Source: Cyclina sinensis
Lineage: Eukaryota; Mollusca; Bivalvia; Venerida; Veneridae
DNA length: 64,000 nucleotides
Direction of reading: 5' to 3'
NCBI GenBank assembly: GCA_012932295.1
Contig: JAAONU010000003.1
Coordinates: 30,986,361-31,050,360 of the forward strand
In this document: positions 24,239 through 35,160 of the stretch, piece by piece
Layout: each line of letters opens with the position of its first letter
How positions within the stretch are numbered: the stretch's first letter is position 1
Notes under the pieces: model-generated
What the model saw: only the letters and a program-made list of their open reading frames with translations
The model's database searches: none
What the model was told of the DNA's origin: nothing
Program-made: the position numbers and the translations under genes

Positions 24239-24756
24239 CTAGGACTGCCACTGTCCAGGTGCTAATACCTCTAACATTACGCTTTGTCAGTAGGGTATTG
24301 ATATATGAGAACATATGACTTCATGCCCCAGACTAAAATTAAGTATGAAAAATTACAATAGGCAATAACTCTTGTGTAAAGTAGAATTACGGTTCTTAGG
24401 AACTGCACTTCTCAATGACATTTATCAAGTTGATATCTTCAATACTTTTTTAGTTATGCTGTGGATAAAAATTAAGTATGAAAAATTTCAAAGGGCAATA
24501 ACTCCAAAATATTGCAAAAGAGAGTTAGGGTTCTCAGGGGCAATGCACTTTTCCTCAATGAGATCTATTTATCTATGAAGTTTCAAGTTGATATCTCCAA
24601 TACCTTTTTTAGTTATGCCCTGGACAAAAAATAAGTATGAAAAATTTCAAAAGTGCAATATTACAAAATTATGCAAAACAGAGGTACTGTTCTTGGGCAC
24701 TGCACTTCTCCTCAATGAGATCTATCCATCTATGAAATTTCAAATTTCAACATAGT
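24239..24756 (+). repeat. Family 3-like element fragment
   Basis: Starts AACTAGGACTGCCACTGTCC then GTGCTAATACC, a variant of the family 3 left end. About three repeats follow with GTTATGC, AAATTTCAAAGGGCAATAAC and CACTTCTCCTCAATGAGATC. No right end. Confidence 0.5.
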
Positions 24757-24906
24757 CATACTTACACTGTGAGAATACTTACACTGTGAGAACCAACACT
24801 TACATAGTAATTATATTTACACTGCAAGAATCAATACTTACATAATCACTGTGAAAATCAATACTTACATTCCAATTATACTTACACTGTGAGAATCAAT
24901 ACTTAC
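24757..24906 (-). repeat. Tandem array of GTAAGT-bearing repeats beside an exon donor
   Basis: Read on the minus strand, immediately downstream of the authentic donor of the 24907-24992 exon, GTAAGTATTGATTCTCACAG is repeated with variation. Units of about 38-40 bp contain ATGTAAGTATTGATT and CAGTGTAAGTATAATT. At least five further GTAAGT sites with good 5' splice-site context follow the real donor within 150 bp. Several units also contain TTCTCACAG, which resembles an acceptor. The array looks as if it grew by duplication of the donor region itself. Confidence 0.75.
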
Positions 24907-24992
24907 AAATATTTTTTGTTTTCATAGACATCAAACAATCCTAGCACATGTGGGTGTTCTATTAACTTCATTATGGCTATTTCTCTTTCCAC
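24907..24992 (-). CDS. BRSK: BRSK kinase exon: helix C and beta-4/5 region
   Basis: An 86-bp exon with 28 codons plus TT of a split Leu codon. The acceptor is ttttacag and the donor TATTT/GTAAGT. The peptide runs from [10 protein letters not shown] through EHPHV to DVYENKKY. The Glu of REI is the helix-C residue that pairs with the VAIK lysine in active kinases. The split Leu (TT plus A from the next exon) gives KKYLYLV across the junction, typical of BRSK. A small oddity is Gly after the first Leu of HPHVL, where I recall Lys in vertebrate proteins. The donor is followed directly by a tandem array of GTAAGT-containing repeats, described separately. Confidence 0.95.
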
Positions 24993-25132
24993 CTGTAAAA
25001 GAAATAATACGTACAGTATTGACTCATTATGGAACTGCTTCTGAAGTTCAATTATACACAGGTCATCACTTTAGTGATTTTATCTATTCTACAGACTGAC
25101 CAGACAGAAACAGCTAAACTCTTTTGTAAACA

Positions 25133-25570
25133 TGAACTGAAAGATGAAAATGCCCCCAAAGGGGTGCTTTGACCTTTGAGCTGTGGACCAGATGAAGATG
25201 TATTGTGAATCCTTCAAAACAAGTATGTTTTAATTTTTTCGACAATTTGACCTCAAGGTCATTTAGGAGTCAAGGTCAAAATAAATAGGTCATTTCGAAG
25301 ACCTCTCCCAAAGGGCTGTTGTGTGCAAACATAAACATTTCTATTAGATAATAAGGCAAAGTATTATTTTACATTGGACATTGGAGGTCAAGGTCATTCA
25401 GGGGTCAAAGTCATATGAATATAAGTCAGTGGGAAGGTCTTGGGTGCTGTGTTCAAGTATGATAAGAAAGTTACCAATAAGAAAGTTATGGACAATGCTA
25501 AAGTTTTCAGACATAATGACTGACGGATGTACTGTTCAAAAACTGAATGCCCTCCTTCAGGGGCATAAAA
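25133..25570 (+). mobile_element. Pearl-like element, family 1
   Basis: The left end is AACTGAAAGATGAAAATGCC then CCCAAAGGGGTGCTTTGACC. Core repeats carry GGTCATTCAGGGGTCAAAG and AGTGGGAAGGTCTTG. A single TGACTGACGGATG stands for the microsatellite, and the right end is GCCCTCCTTCAGGGGCATAA. The core is the same as at 4812-5400. Confidence 0.6.
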
Positions 25571-27029
25571 AAACAAGGCAGGGCTTAAATGCAGTCAGTT
25601 TCCAACAATAGATGAGCAGAGCTACAGTCTAAAACATCTGATGTTTTATGTGACCCTCAGTTAGTTCCTGACTGAGTCAGACTCCTCTAACAATTTGATT
25701 ATCCCATCTCCTAGCAACACATAACTAATCTCACAGCATTTCATTACCATGACTACACTACAACTTTTCAGTAAGAGAGTACATACTGAGGAAACATTGG
25801 CTATTCAAGGTAAGAACTGAATTTTAAAGTCTGACCTTGATTTAAAACAGTGATGAAATTCTTTGATTTCCTAGGCAACAATACCATAAAAATGTGAAAA
25901 ACTACCTTGATGTTGAATTCACAGAGAATATCCATGTCTTTAAATGTAAACTCACTTTAACCTTAGAAATGATTAGCTTCAACTAAGTAAATATTTTAAA
26001 ATGACCTTGACCTTGGATAGATTTGAACAGATATTTCTAAAGGAACACACATCAAAGTTAACATAATTCTATCACAGAAACATAACAAGTCCATTGTTAC
26101 TGGAAATGGTCAGCAATGCTTTTCAAGCCTAATTATATTCTGCCATAGCAATGACCATTTTGTCATGGTAACAACTGGTCACTTTAAGCTCATTCTTTTC
26201 TATAAACGTCTCACACTGTTCTATTCAGCTGACACACTGAATAATTGTGCTACCATTACGCAATTTCTTCATTCATTATGCATTGATATTTATTGATATT
26301 TTCATTCCTCAGTCAAATACAGACACTTCTGAAATGCCAAACTATTTATGGAGCAATTTCTAACCATTCAAAAGACATTATTCAATAAATCACATTTTTC
26401 TTGACACTGTCTCTAAGCAGGAATTCCCAATCAACGTCTTTCAGGTTGAGCAAATAACAAATAGACAATTTCCGTGTTTCATCCAATATGGAGTATTAAC
26501 CATTCTGCTAAAAATATTGCCTTATAGCACCTTCCAAGGCAGTTAGGCAAGAAGGAAATGACACACAAATTGCTAGTAAATGGGCTAAAGCTTTCAAATG
26601 TGACTAGGAGCACTGTTTCTTAGAGTGTTCTTAATTTATCTTAGATTCTACAGAACCATAACAGCTTACATAAGCCACCATCAGCACAGGTCTACACTTC
26701 AATTCCAAAAATGAAATCAATCAAACAAGCTAATGCTGCAATAAATACTGAAGAGTGAAGAAGTGAAGGGCATATTCATGTTCGGTGAGGTATATACACC
26801 AAACTCTAAAGTGAACAAAACATCTACAGGAGCATGCTCAAAACACAAAGCAAACACACATGACTTTCCTGTAAATAAGTGCACCATGATTGTCCTTAAA
26901 AGCACTCACCTGAGTACATATGCAAGCAATATAGAATTTGTGAAACTGAGTACATATGCAAGCAATATGGATATATTATATCACAGAAGAAGATTTTTAC
27001 AACTTCCAGCATAGACATGTTGAGAAATA
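25571..27029. other. Kinase intron, unique sequence
   Basis: No gene or transposon recognised. A short direct duplication with GAGTACATATGCAAGCAATA occurs at about 26912 and 26950. Confidence 0.5.
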
Positions 27030-27400
27030 AGCCTAGCCCTTGGTGGCAATGTTTTTTCACAATAAAAATTTCACAGTTTGTATAGTCTCGGACACTCAAG
27101 GAATTTTCCAAATTATTTTCAAATTTGATCAGCAGTTTCTGAGGAGATTTTAAAGTTTTCCTTTTGGTTACCATAGCATTCAGAGTTCTCCATGAAACTC
27201 AATAATTTCAGATATTTGAAAGGGGGGGGGGGGGGGCATCATACAGGTAAATTGTAAAGTTTGGTTGAAATAGGTCCACTGGTTTTAGAGGAGATGTTTG
27301 AATGCAATTGCTGACTCCAAACAGTAGATGATTCTTATAGCTCCTTTGACCCTAGCAACCCAAGTGAGGTAACAACAAAGCAAATTAGCAAAACTTTCAT
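27030..27400. repeat. Family A-type fragment with poly-G tract
   Basis: Body motifs AGCAGTTTCTGAGGAGATTT and TTGGTTACCATAGCATTCAG match family A. A run of 15 G (27222-27236) interrupts it. No ends are visible except a weak resemblance near 27355. Confidence 0.45.
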
Positions 27401-28007
27401 GTAAACAGTCAGAAAACTTATATTGTTTTGTTAAATTTAAGTCAAAGATTTTTGTATTTATGCAGTAGTGTGATATTATATCCTTTTGACAGCCACAGGT
27501 AAAAAAAATATGATAAACATCAGACCATATAATTGCTGTAATGTAGCAGAATTACCTCCCCTTGACATTTTTTTTCCACTGTCTGACATCTGTCTGTCAT
27601 ATGTGCTGTATTTACTGACTTCAGTTCTTATGACAAATAAGTTTGCATCAGTCATTCAAAAGAACAGTGCACACGAAAATGCCTGTATATGATACAAGTT
27701 ATGATGGGAATTTTCAACCTTGAAAAACAATGTCCTGGGCCCAGTTTTGACAGCTTCTAAAAAGTGCATTTTTATACCTACAATAACCATATTTGCTCAG
27801 CTCATAGACTGGCATGCTGTTATTCTAGTTTTAGCTTGACTTAACATTTGGTGGCTTCAGGTCGAAGTTATTGGAATGCCAAATGTGCTATATTGCAAAA
27901 TATGTATTAGTATGTTACAAGTATGGAAAGGATATAGTTACATCATCTTAGTGTATAAAGACAACTGATCAGTGTAAACTTGCAAAGGCAAGAGAATTAG
28001 CTCTATA

Positions 28008-28175
28008 TTAGAATGAATGCCATGGAGGGGGATGGCAGGTAGAGCTCATCAAGGTGCAAGCCCCTGTGAAGTTTAGAGGCTGTAGGTGGAAGGACTTTTG
28101 TGTTATGGTCAAGGTTAAAGTTTTGAGACAAACAGACAGACCAAAAACAATATGATCCCTCCGGAGGCATAGAAA
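28008..28175 (+). repeat. Pearl-like right-end fragment
   Basis: GTTATGGTCAAGGTTAAAG, then ACAAACAGACAGACC and ATGATCCCTCCGGAGGCATA, the microsatellite-plus-hairpin arrangement of these elements. The left portion and core array are not recognisable. Confidence 0.4.
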
Positions 28176-28603
28176 TAAACACTGATTATTCCTTCCACTA
28201 CAGCTCAGTTTGAAAAATATTTTTAAGGCAGGTGAGGAACACATGACTATATCAGAAATAAATTCTTCAAATCAGATTCTGAAGGCTGAACAAAAACTTG
28301 AAAGTAGTCTGCTTGATCTGGTCAACAGATTAGTCTATCCATAACTTGACCAATAGTAAGAGTTTATCTATCCTATCATTAGCCATGGATTGTTTCCAGG
28401 TCAGTCACTAACCATAAACCATTCATAGAATCGTTTCTACAGAAAGCCTCATTTTCAGTTACTGACATAGATGTTGGCAACTTTAATTACGGAATCAGTT
28501 ACCAGGGTAATAACTTGATCCTGAACTAAAACCTTTCCTTGTAACATGCAATCTAAATTTTTTTATGTAGGTGAACTGACTTTCTCAGTTGTTGTCAACT
28601 TAC

Positions 28604-28698
28604 CTTCATTAATACTGATTCACTGAGTTTTTCTCTGTTGACAATTTTTATAGCTACCCGTTTCCCAGTGACACAATGCACACCAAGTTTTACAAGTC
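28604..28698 (-). CDS. BRSK: BRSK kinase exon: N-lobe with the VAIK lysine
   Basis: A 95-bp exon holding two bases of a split codon (GA, giving Gly if the previous exon ends in G) followed by 31 codons. The acceptor reads ttttcag and the donor is AAG/GTAAGT. The peptide starts LVKLGVHC and contains [14 protein letters not shown], then ends SESVLMK. The Lys of VAIK is the residue that anchors ATP phosphates in protein kinases. The exon starts immediately after the glycine-rich loop, so the preceding exon should end with a GKGQTG-like sequence. I looked for that upstream of 28698 by eye and did not find it. The phase-0 end joins cleanly to VEREI in the next exon. Confidence 0.95.
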
Positions 28699-30439
28699 CT
28701 GAAAATATAGAGGAAACATTTCAACAACATAATATTGGAACTACATAAATTTAGTTATGTTCTTCCCTCAGATGTTTTTTTTCTTTTACTGTCATTGCTG
28801 AGAAATACATCACCATCATCTGAAAAAGAAACCTTGTCTTCTTAAAGAAGTTTGGAAAGTGAAGCCAATTTAAATTACTGAAACCTATCTAACAGCAATG
28901 CATGTTCAAGATTTTCTTAATTTAATAAGTATTAGGTATAAAACAAGACAGCTAAGATGACCCTAGATCCCTCACCCTAAAGGACAACAAGGTCAGGGTT
29001 ATAGAAAGAAGTCGAAATTTGCTAGTATTTCATACCATAAGAAGCAAAACAAGAGGAGCAAGTATGACCCTACAACACTCACCTGATTAAAACTTCTAAG
29101 AAAGCTAATGGTAATGGATTTATCATCAAAAAAAAAAAAAAGAAATAACTACACAAGGGGCATAATTTGATCCACAAAGCAATGATTTAAACAAAATTAA
29201 AAAGCCTAACCCTGACATAGTTTTACATTTCTATTTAAAACATGTAACCCTCTGGTGGAGCCAATAATAATTCAAGGGACATAATTTGAAAATTCTAGGT
29301 AGAGTACCACAGCATAATACTAAAAGGTCCACTAGAAAATCCTTCACACACAGTGCAAATTTCTGATCACTCAGGCTAGTGGTTTAAGACAAGTAGATTT
29401 TTGCAGTTTTTCATTTTTGTTGCTATTGCAACCAGAGTTCTTCGTGGAATGGAATTCTTTGAGTAACTTTGGTAGAGCTTCTTGCAAGGAACATCCATGC
29501 CAAGGTTCATCAATTTTGACCAAGTGGTTAAGAAGATGTTGTTTAAAGCAAATGTTGACAACGTATGACACACAGTGACACATGACGCACACAACTCACC
29601 TTAAGCACACTGTACTCAAGTGAGATAACATTTAGCTAACAGAATAGACTTAATTGCCTTGCTACTTAAAAAGTAATGGTCTTTCGTCTTTATCACTTTT
29701 CCTCATAAAGTAAAGCTTGAAAACTGTTGAAGATGTTTTAAAACAAACTAAATAATAGTATCAGAATAATGGCTGTGCTTGTAACAGGTAGAATCATCAG
29801 GCACTTGTCTTTATGTCTGATCTAAAAGTCAACAAAAGCGTAAAGCAGTGCACTGCTTCTAGATGAGATAAGGTATTCAGCTCATAGAACACCATACCTC
29901 ACAATAAGACTGAATGATGAGAAGAATGTTGATGCATTGCAAAACACTGATGTTGTAATGCCTCTGTTGCTTCCTCCTGTCATGTTTTATTCCACATAAA
30001 CACCTATTTAGTCATTTCTAATTAAGTTATCACAGGTGATAAAGCATCATTAAAGTCTACCTTGATTTTTCCAGAAAAAGCTATGAAACTGAGAACAGGT
30101 ACTGTCATTAGTGAGACTTCCAGGCAATACTCTAATGTTCTAAATTAGATTATATGATATGATTATGATATAATGTAATATATTCTCATGTGTCAGAAGA
30201 GCACATGTTTTGGTTTCAATTTGGATAAAAGACATAGCTAAGCCAAACAGTCACAGCTGTGTTCAGAGTTAATTTCATCCACACATTACCTTGCCTTTGA
30301 TAGGGACTGTCTCTGCAGTGCATTATGCTACATTGCAGAGTGCAAGTTTAACGTATACACCTTAAGTACAAAGACTTGCTCAGAAAAATTGACAGTACAG
30401 ATCTGACTGCTCTACTGCCCCTGTGAAAAATGGTTCATG
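28699..30439. other. Upstream of the first visible exon; one repeat, no exon found
   Basis: I searched this region on the minus strand for the missing glycine-loop exon (a GKGQTG-type peptide before a GT donor) and did not find it. Apart from the family A-type element listed separately at 29047-29626, the sequence appears unique and non-coding. Confidence 0.5.
29047..29626 (+). mobile_element. Pearl-like element, family A, short
   Basis: The left end is AAAACAAGAGGAGCAAGTAT then CACTCACCTGATT. The right end is TACTCAAGTGAGATAAC, an inverse of the left motif. The body carries AAATTTCTGATCACTCAGGC and GAGTTCTTCGTGGAATGGAA. There is no GGAC microsatellite. Overlapping minus frames of 72-73 codons at 29371-29594 are not genes. 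Confidence 0.55.
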
Positions 30440-31580
30440 AAGTCATGCACATTTCAAACCAATCATGAATTATTCATGAACTGTCCTTCAACAGTTCTTG
30501 ACTGGAGTTCTTGAACTTTTGATATGAACTGTTCTTGTGATGAGGTTCATGAATAATTCAAGAACTGATGAAGAATCCATTGAAGTTCTTTAAATGCTCT
30601 TAAAATGTATGTGAACTGTTCAAGAAAGGATAAAGAATTCATTCAGTTCTTCAACTCTCCAGGAGATAGGATCATGAACTGATTAATATCAGATCAAGAA
30701 TCTACCATGGTTCTTGATTTATCCTTGATGCTTATTATATCATGGATATTTCAAGAACTATAAATTATCTAAAAACTTTTTTTTTTCTAGATTACTCTGC
30801 TGAAAATTTAGTGTATGACTATGTTTTAAAAAACTGCTTCTTTTGAAGCAATTTTATTAGCAGTAAACAGCATACTATTATAAAAGTAAAGTTTCTAGAC
30901 TGTAGGTGAAGCGTTTTTGCAGGTACAGGCAACACAAGTTGAAGATTGCAAATTTTGAGTATGTAAGGGGCCATAACTCTAACAATTGCGAATAAATCTA
31001 TACGGGAAACCCCAAGTGCACAAATTTACATGCTGATCAACATTCCTGTAAACTGTAGGTGCAGCGCTTTTGCAGGTAAAGGCGACCCAAGTTGAAAATT
31101 ACTATTTTTGACTAAGTAACGGGCCTTAACTCTAACAGTTCCAAATAAATCTATAAGGGAAACCCCAGGTGCACGACTTCACATGCTGATCAACATTCCT
31201 GTAAAGTTTCTTGACTCTGCCTCCAGCGCTTTTGGAGCTACAGGTGACACAACTTTTTGAGCCGGGCGGACGGACTGACGGACGGACAGACGGACAAGGG
31301 CAAATCGAAATGCCCCCACATCCCCCAGAGTGGGGGCATAAAAAGTTCAAGAACTGTTCGAGTACCAGATAATTTGCAGAATTTTTAAAAAACTTCATTG
31401 GTGTGAAATGTTCATGAACACTTCAAGTCATATTTTTCAAGTACAGTTCATGAACTGCAAAATTTCAAGAACATTCTCTTAAATCTGTCTCATTTTCCAT
31501 TCATTGGTAATTAATGCATAGTTCAAGAGTAGTATTCAGGAACAGTTCATGTTACATGAAGTATTCATGAACAGTAACTA
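30440..31580. repeat. Cluster of TTCATGAA/TTCAAGAA palindromes, split by an element
   Basis: The flanks 30440-30885 and 31345-31580 are dense in GTTCATGAAC, GTTCAAGAAC and GTTCTTGAAC. At least ten TTCnnGAA occurrences are seen by eye. The motif stops at the pearl-like insertion (30886-31342) and resumes after it, so the cluster predates the insertion. TTCnnGAA is also the core of heat-shock elements, but the spacing looks like a degraded repeat as much as a regulatory module. Confidence 0.5.
30886..31342 (+). mobile_element. Pearl-like element, 158-bp repeats
   Basis: Repeats of roughly 160 bp start with CTGTAGGTGAAGCGTTTTTG and CTGTAGGTGCAGCGCTTTTG. They share GGGCCATAACTCTAACA-like and AACATTCCTGTAAA stretches. 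A GGACGGACTGACGGACGGAC microsatellite and the right hairpin CCCCAGAGTGGGGGCATAAA complete it. A clear left end was not found. Confidence 0.6.
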
Positions 31581-31589
31581 TTCACTTCA

Positions 31590-33914
31590 CAGAAGTGATT
31601 AGTAGATATTTACCTTCAGTACTGAAAGAAATGAAGATCTCACAAGTTACTTTAATTCTAGAAAAATATTGAAATATATGTGGTACTAGTTGTCACTGAT
31701 TAACAATAATTCACATCAACAAGTTCACTTAAGAATGTGACCTTTTCCATCAAGACCTTACCTAAAATCTTGAAAAGTATATCCTTAACTGTGGTACACT
31801 TTACTGTTTATCTTACAAAAATGTCTGCTGAATGTTAAAATTTATTATCAAAACTATAAAAACAAAAACACAAACTGCATTTATCTGTTCTTTTTCTCGG
31901 AGATGGCAAAAACCACATAAAATACATTGTTCATATGATAATGATCAGCCATTACATCACAGCAAGGTGGTAAGTAAAAACTGCAGAAATTTAGCAGAAT
32001 ATATAATGCTACATAGCTGACATTTCATTATTGTATAAAATCAGAAAGCTATAATTTTAAACATGTTATCTCAGTATTCTCTGTTTTTTAACAGCTCTAT
32101 CAAATGTTATCACTTCTCTGTCATGTCTAGCAATGTTAGTGGTATCTGTATCAGGAAGAAATGAATGAAATTTTTGGTAAACCTGTTTGAAAATATCTAC
32201 CTGTATATAGAAAATCAACCTAGATGTAGGAGAAAAGCCTTGTTCTCTTAACCTGAAAGCCCTTGTGTTCCGGTCTAGTGCACATCTTCGATAATTGTAT
32301 AAATACAACCTCTGACAACTGTGTCACTGAATCAATTCTTTGGCTCAGTGGTTAGAGTGTTGGCGTGTCAAGCAGGAGATAGGGGTTCGATTCCGGCTCT
32401 GGGTTGTGTATTCTAAGATGCACAGCATCTTTCTGTTACGGACTTCATGTTCGTAAGACTTGATTCAAATCCCATCAGAAAATCTTTACCTCTGAACTGT
32501 ACAAATTTTTCCTGTTGACATGATTATTGGCACTCACAGTAGAAGGATATACCGTAAGTAATAAACATAAGCTGCAAAAACTTCTCCATGCAACAATCAA
32601 TGAAACTGCTTTCAGAGTTTAATGCTTAGTGAGAGAGTCTAGACAAAGATACCAGTACATCCCTGGCTTTCTTTGGAGACTTCTGGTTTGTTTCAACCTA
32701 AAGCACCAACATTCAAGAAAACACCAAAACTGCAACTGAACAAAAGATCAATCAATAAGTGCAACATTCAACTGTATGATCAAAAAGCTTAATTTATGCA
32801 AAAGAAGATTGCAGACAAAATACACTATATGAACTCAAGATCAACTAATCTATGCCCTTAAGACTTACTTGAGTATGAGAAAGGAAAAACACATTGAAAA
32901 AAAGCATAATAATTAAAGAAAGGCTCAAAAAAGAAGGTGGTTGTAAAAGGAGCTAATTAACACTGGATTACTGACAATATCTTCAGCAATATAAGGATCA
33001 AAGATGGGATTTGGGACCTAATTATAAATGCTATTGATCTCTGAATATATCACACAGCTTAAATCATGTCTGTCATGTGAACTTAATTCCACCTATTAAG
33101 TGTACAACCCATTCAATGTCATGAGAATGACATCAGACTATTAAAAGTAACCTCAGTATATACATCAATTACTTGCCTGTGTTCAATACTCATCAGGGAC
33201 TAATATTCTTTTCTTATGCATTACTGTAATCCTATTCTTGGCCTCAGATTGATTTAGGACTCAACTTCAGAGGATACCAATTACATATACAGACATTAAG
33301 ATTCTGAGCAACTCCATGATTAATCTACTTATGTTTCCTCTTGTTCTTATATATCCATAGCCACTGACAGGAACTTCTTTGAAAACTTCTCACAAATGGA
33401 GCACTGACACCTGCGAGGTGACTGATCCCTTTTTCAAAATTTAAACATCATATCCCTACTGACTGTTTCCCCTATACTGAAATAACAAAGATATTGAAAC
33501 TAGAAGAGTCAGCAAAGAACAGTTAGCAAATAAAAATACTATATTGGTTTCAAAGAGCAGATTAGCAAATCTAGTCTAAGCAACTCAGAAAATTTAGAAA
33601 AGGTAAAGAGCACATAAGAAAATAAAGAGCACGCAAAGAGTGTAATATAGATTTGGCAATGAGTTCATATGCAAACAGATGATCTTACAAAGAGCCCATC
33701 AGTAAAAACAAAGCTTACTCAGTAAATACTGATCTTCCAATGAGCTCTTATGATAAAAAAAACTAACCCTGATAATATCAAGCAAATTATTACTGGGCCT
33801 CAAAAGAATATACATCAACTTTCAGAGGCTTCAGCATGCAATAAGAATGACAATGAAAATACACACCTGTTGATTAAGATCACATTAGCAATAACAGAGA
33901 CTAAGAAGAGCATA
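31590..33914. other. Non-coding stretch with one tRNA-like unit
   Basis: No coding exon recognised. The only structured unit is the tRNA-like sequence at 32338-32402. From about 33590 on, the sequence drifts into AAAGAGCA-rich degenerate repeats that lead into the 54-bp minisatellite. Confidence 0.5.
32338..32402 (+). pseudogene. tRNA-like sequence (SINE head or tRNA pseudogene)
   Basis: The A-box match is TGGCTCAGTGGTTAGAG and the B-box match GGTTCGATTCC, at tRNA-like spacing. The anticodon-arm region GGCGTGTCAAGCAGG does not form a proper 5-bp stem and the acceptor stem is poor, so it is not a functional tRNA. A second B-box-like GATTCAAATCCC lies at about 32463. Confidence 0.55.
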
Positions 33915-34205
33915 TAAGCAAATGCACAGGCTACAAAGAGAACATTAGCCAATGCAGAGGCAACAAAAAGAAATTAAGCAAATACAGAGGCTAAAAAGAG
34001 AACATTAGCTAATGTAGAGGCAACAAAAAGCAAATATACAAAGGCTACAAAGAGAACATTAGCCAATGCAGAGGCAATTAAAAGCAAATATACAGAGGCT
34101 ACAAAGAGGATATCAGCCAATGCAGAGGCAACGAAAAGCAAATATACAGAGGCTACAAAGAGAACATTATCCAATGCAGAGGCAACGAAAAGCAAATATA
34201 CAGAG
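33915..34205. repeat. 54-bp minisatellite, left block
   Basis: Tandem units of 54 bp contain AATGCAGAGGCAACAAAAAG, CAAATATACAGAGGC and TACAAAGAGAACATTAGCC. The unit length is a multiple of three, so both strands stay open and give spurious repetitive peptides (LFVASALANV on the minus strand). The block continues after the inserted element at 34941-35160. Confidence 0.85.
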
Positions 34206-34865
34206 CAGGGCTCCTGAAAACCGAAAATTTGCCGGTTTTGACCGAATTTTATTTCTATGGACCGATTTCGATGTCCAAAAGTCCTTAAAAAATCGGTCCA
34301 GATAATTTCCAAAAAAATAAAATCTGTCTAACTTTTCAAAAAACAGTCAAAATCTCACACCAAAACCTCAATTGATCGCTAATCCGGTACTTCACACCTA
34401 TCATAAAACCATAAAACTGTCACTGTTGCCCGCGGCAATTATCGCCAATTAACTTGTAAACAAGTAAAAGTGTGCTTGATTTACAGTCGGCCAATCGATT
34501 AAAGTTGACCGGCTCAAACTATGAAACATAATTTCATCGAAATCATACTCCCCGCAGCGGTTACTTCCCCTGATCAGTACAGAAAAGCGTGACGTAACTA
34601 ATGCGAGGAGTGTGCATCGAAATAGGCGATAACTGTCGTCTGCTTACTTTCATTAATGGCTTAATAGTAATTGTAGTGGCTATAGCTGCAGCACAAAGCA
34701 AACTTTAAAATATCAGTGACTAGTTTGACGTTGTAAAATTAGCTCTAATTCTACTTTCGCTTTGAAAAACACATATTTTCGCGACGTCAACACTATCATA
34801 ACTCAAATTTTTCCTGGCCCTTAAATCGATCTTTTTTTTTTTTTTTTTTGGTTCTTGGTCTCGGT

Positions 34866-34904
<39 letters not shown>

Positions 34905-34932
34905 TTGAGATTTCAAAATTTTAGGAGCCCTG
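34206..34932. mobile_element. Non-autonomous hAT-like element, 727 bp, with 8-bp TSD
   Basis: The left terminus is CAGGGCTCCTGAAAA and the right terminus, reverse complemented, CAGGGCTCCTAAAAT. The element is flanked by perfect 8-bp direct repeats ATACAGAG (34198-34205 and 34933-34940). CAGGG termini with an 8-bp duplication are diagnostic of the hAT superfamily. No transposase frame is present. The interior has poly-T at about 34832 and 38 consecutive G at 34866-34903. It sits inside the 54-bp minisatellite. Confidence 0.85.
34866..34903 (+). repeat. Poly-G tract, 38 bp
   Basis: Uninterrupted guanines inside the hAT-like element. G-quadruplex formation is expected, and the exact length may be unreliable in the assembly. 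It produces the false all-glycine stretch of the 34848-35051 frame. Confidence 0.85.
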
Positions 34933-34940
34933 ATACAGAG

Positions 34941-35160
34941 GCTATAAAGGCTACAAAGAGAACATTACCTAATGCAGAGGCAACAAAAAGCAAATATACA
35001 AAGGCTACAAAGAGAACATTAGCTAATGCAGAGCCAACAAAAAGCAAATAAGCAAATACAGAAGCTAAAAAGAAATCATGAGTTAATGCTGAGACAACGA
35101 AAAGCAATTATAGAGAGGCTACAAAGAGAACATTAGCTAATGCAGAGGCAACTAAAAAGT
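34941..35160. repeat. 54-bp minisatellite, right block
   Basis: Continuation of the left block with the same 54-bp units (GCAACAAAAAGCAAATATAC and ACAAAGAGAACATTAGC), somewhat more divergent. It resumes at the target-site duplication. Confidence 0.8.

Noticed and set aside
33974..34312. 112-codon minus frame with repeated LFVASALANV-type peptide (and plus-strand partner)
   Set aside because: It is the 54-bp minisatellite translated; the unit length is a multiple of three so both strands stay open. It also runs into the hAT-like element.
34848..35051. Plus frame beginning with a run of glycines
   Set aside because: It is the 38-bp poly-G tract of the hAT-like element plus minisatellite.
33915..35160. 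CRISPR-like array
   Set aside because: Units are contiguous 54-bp tandem repeats without unique spacers, in an animal genome.
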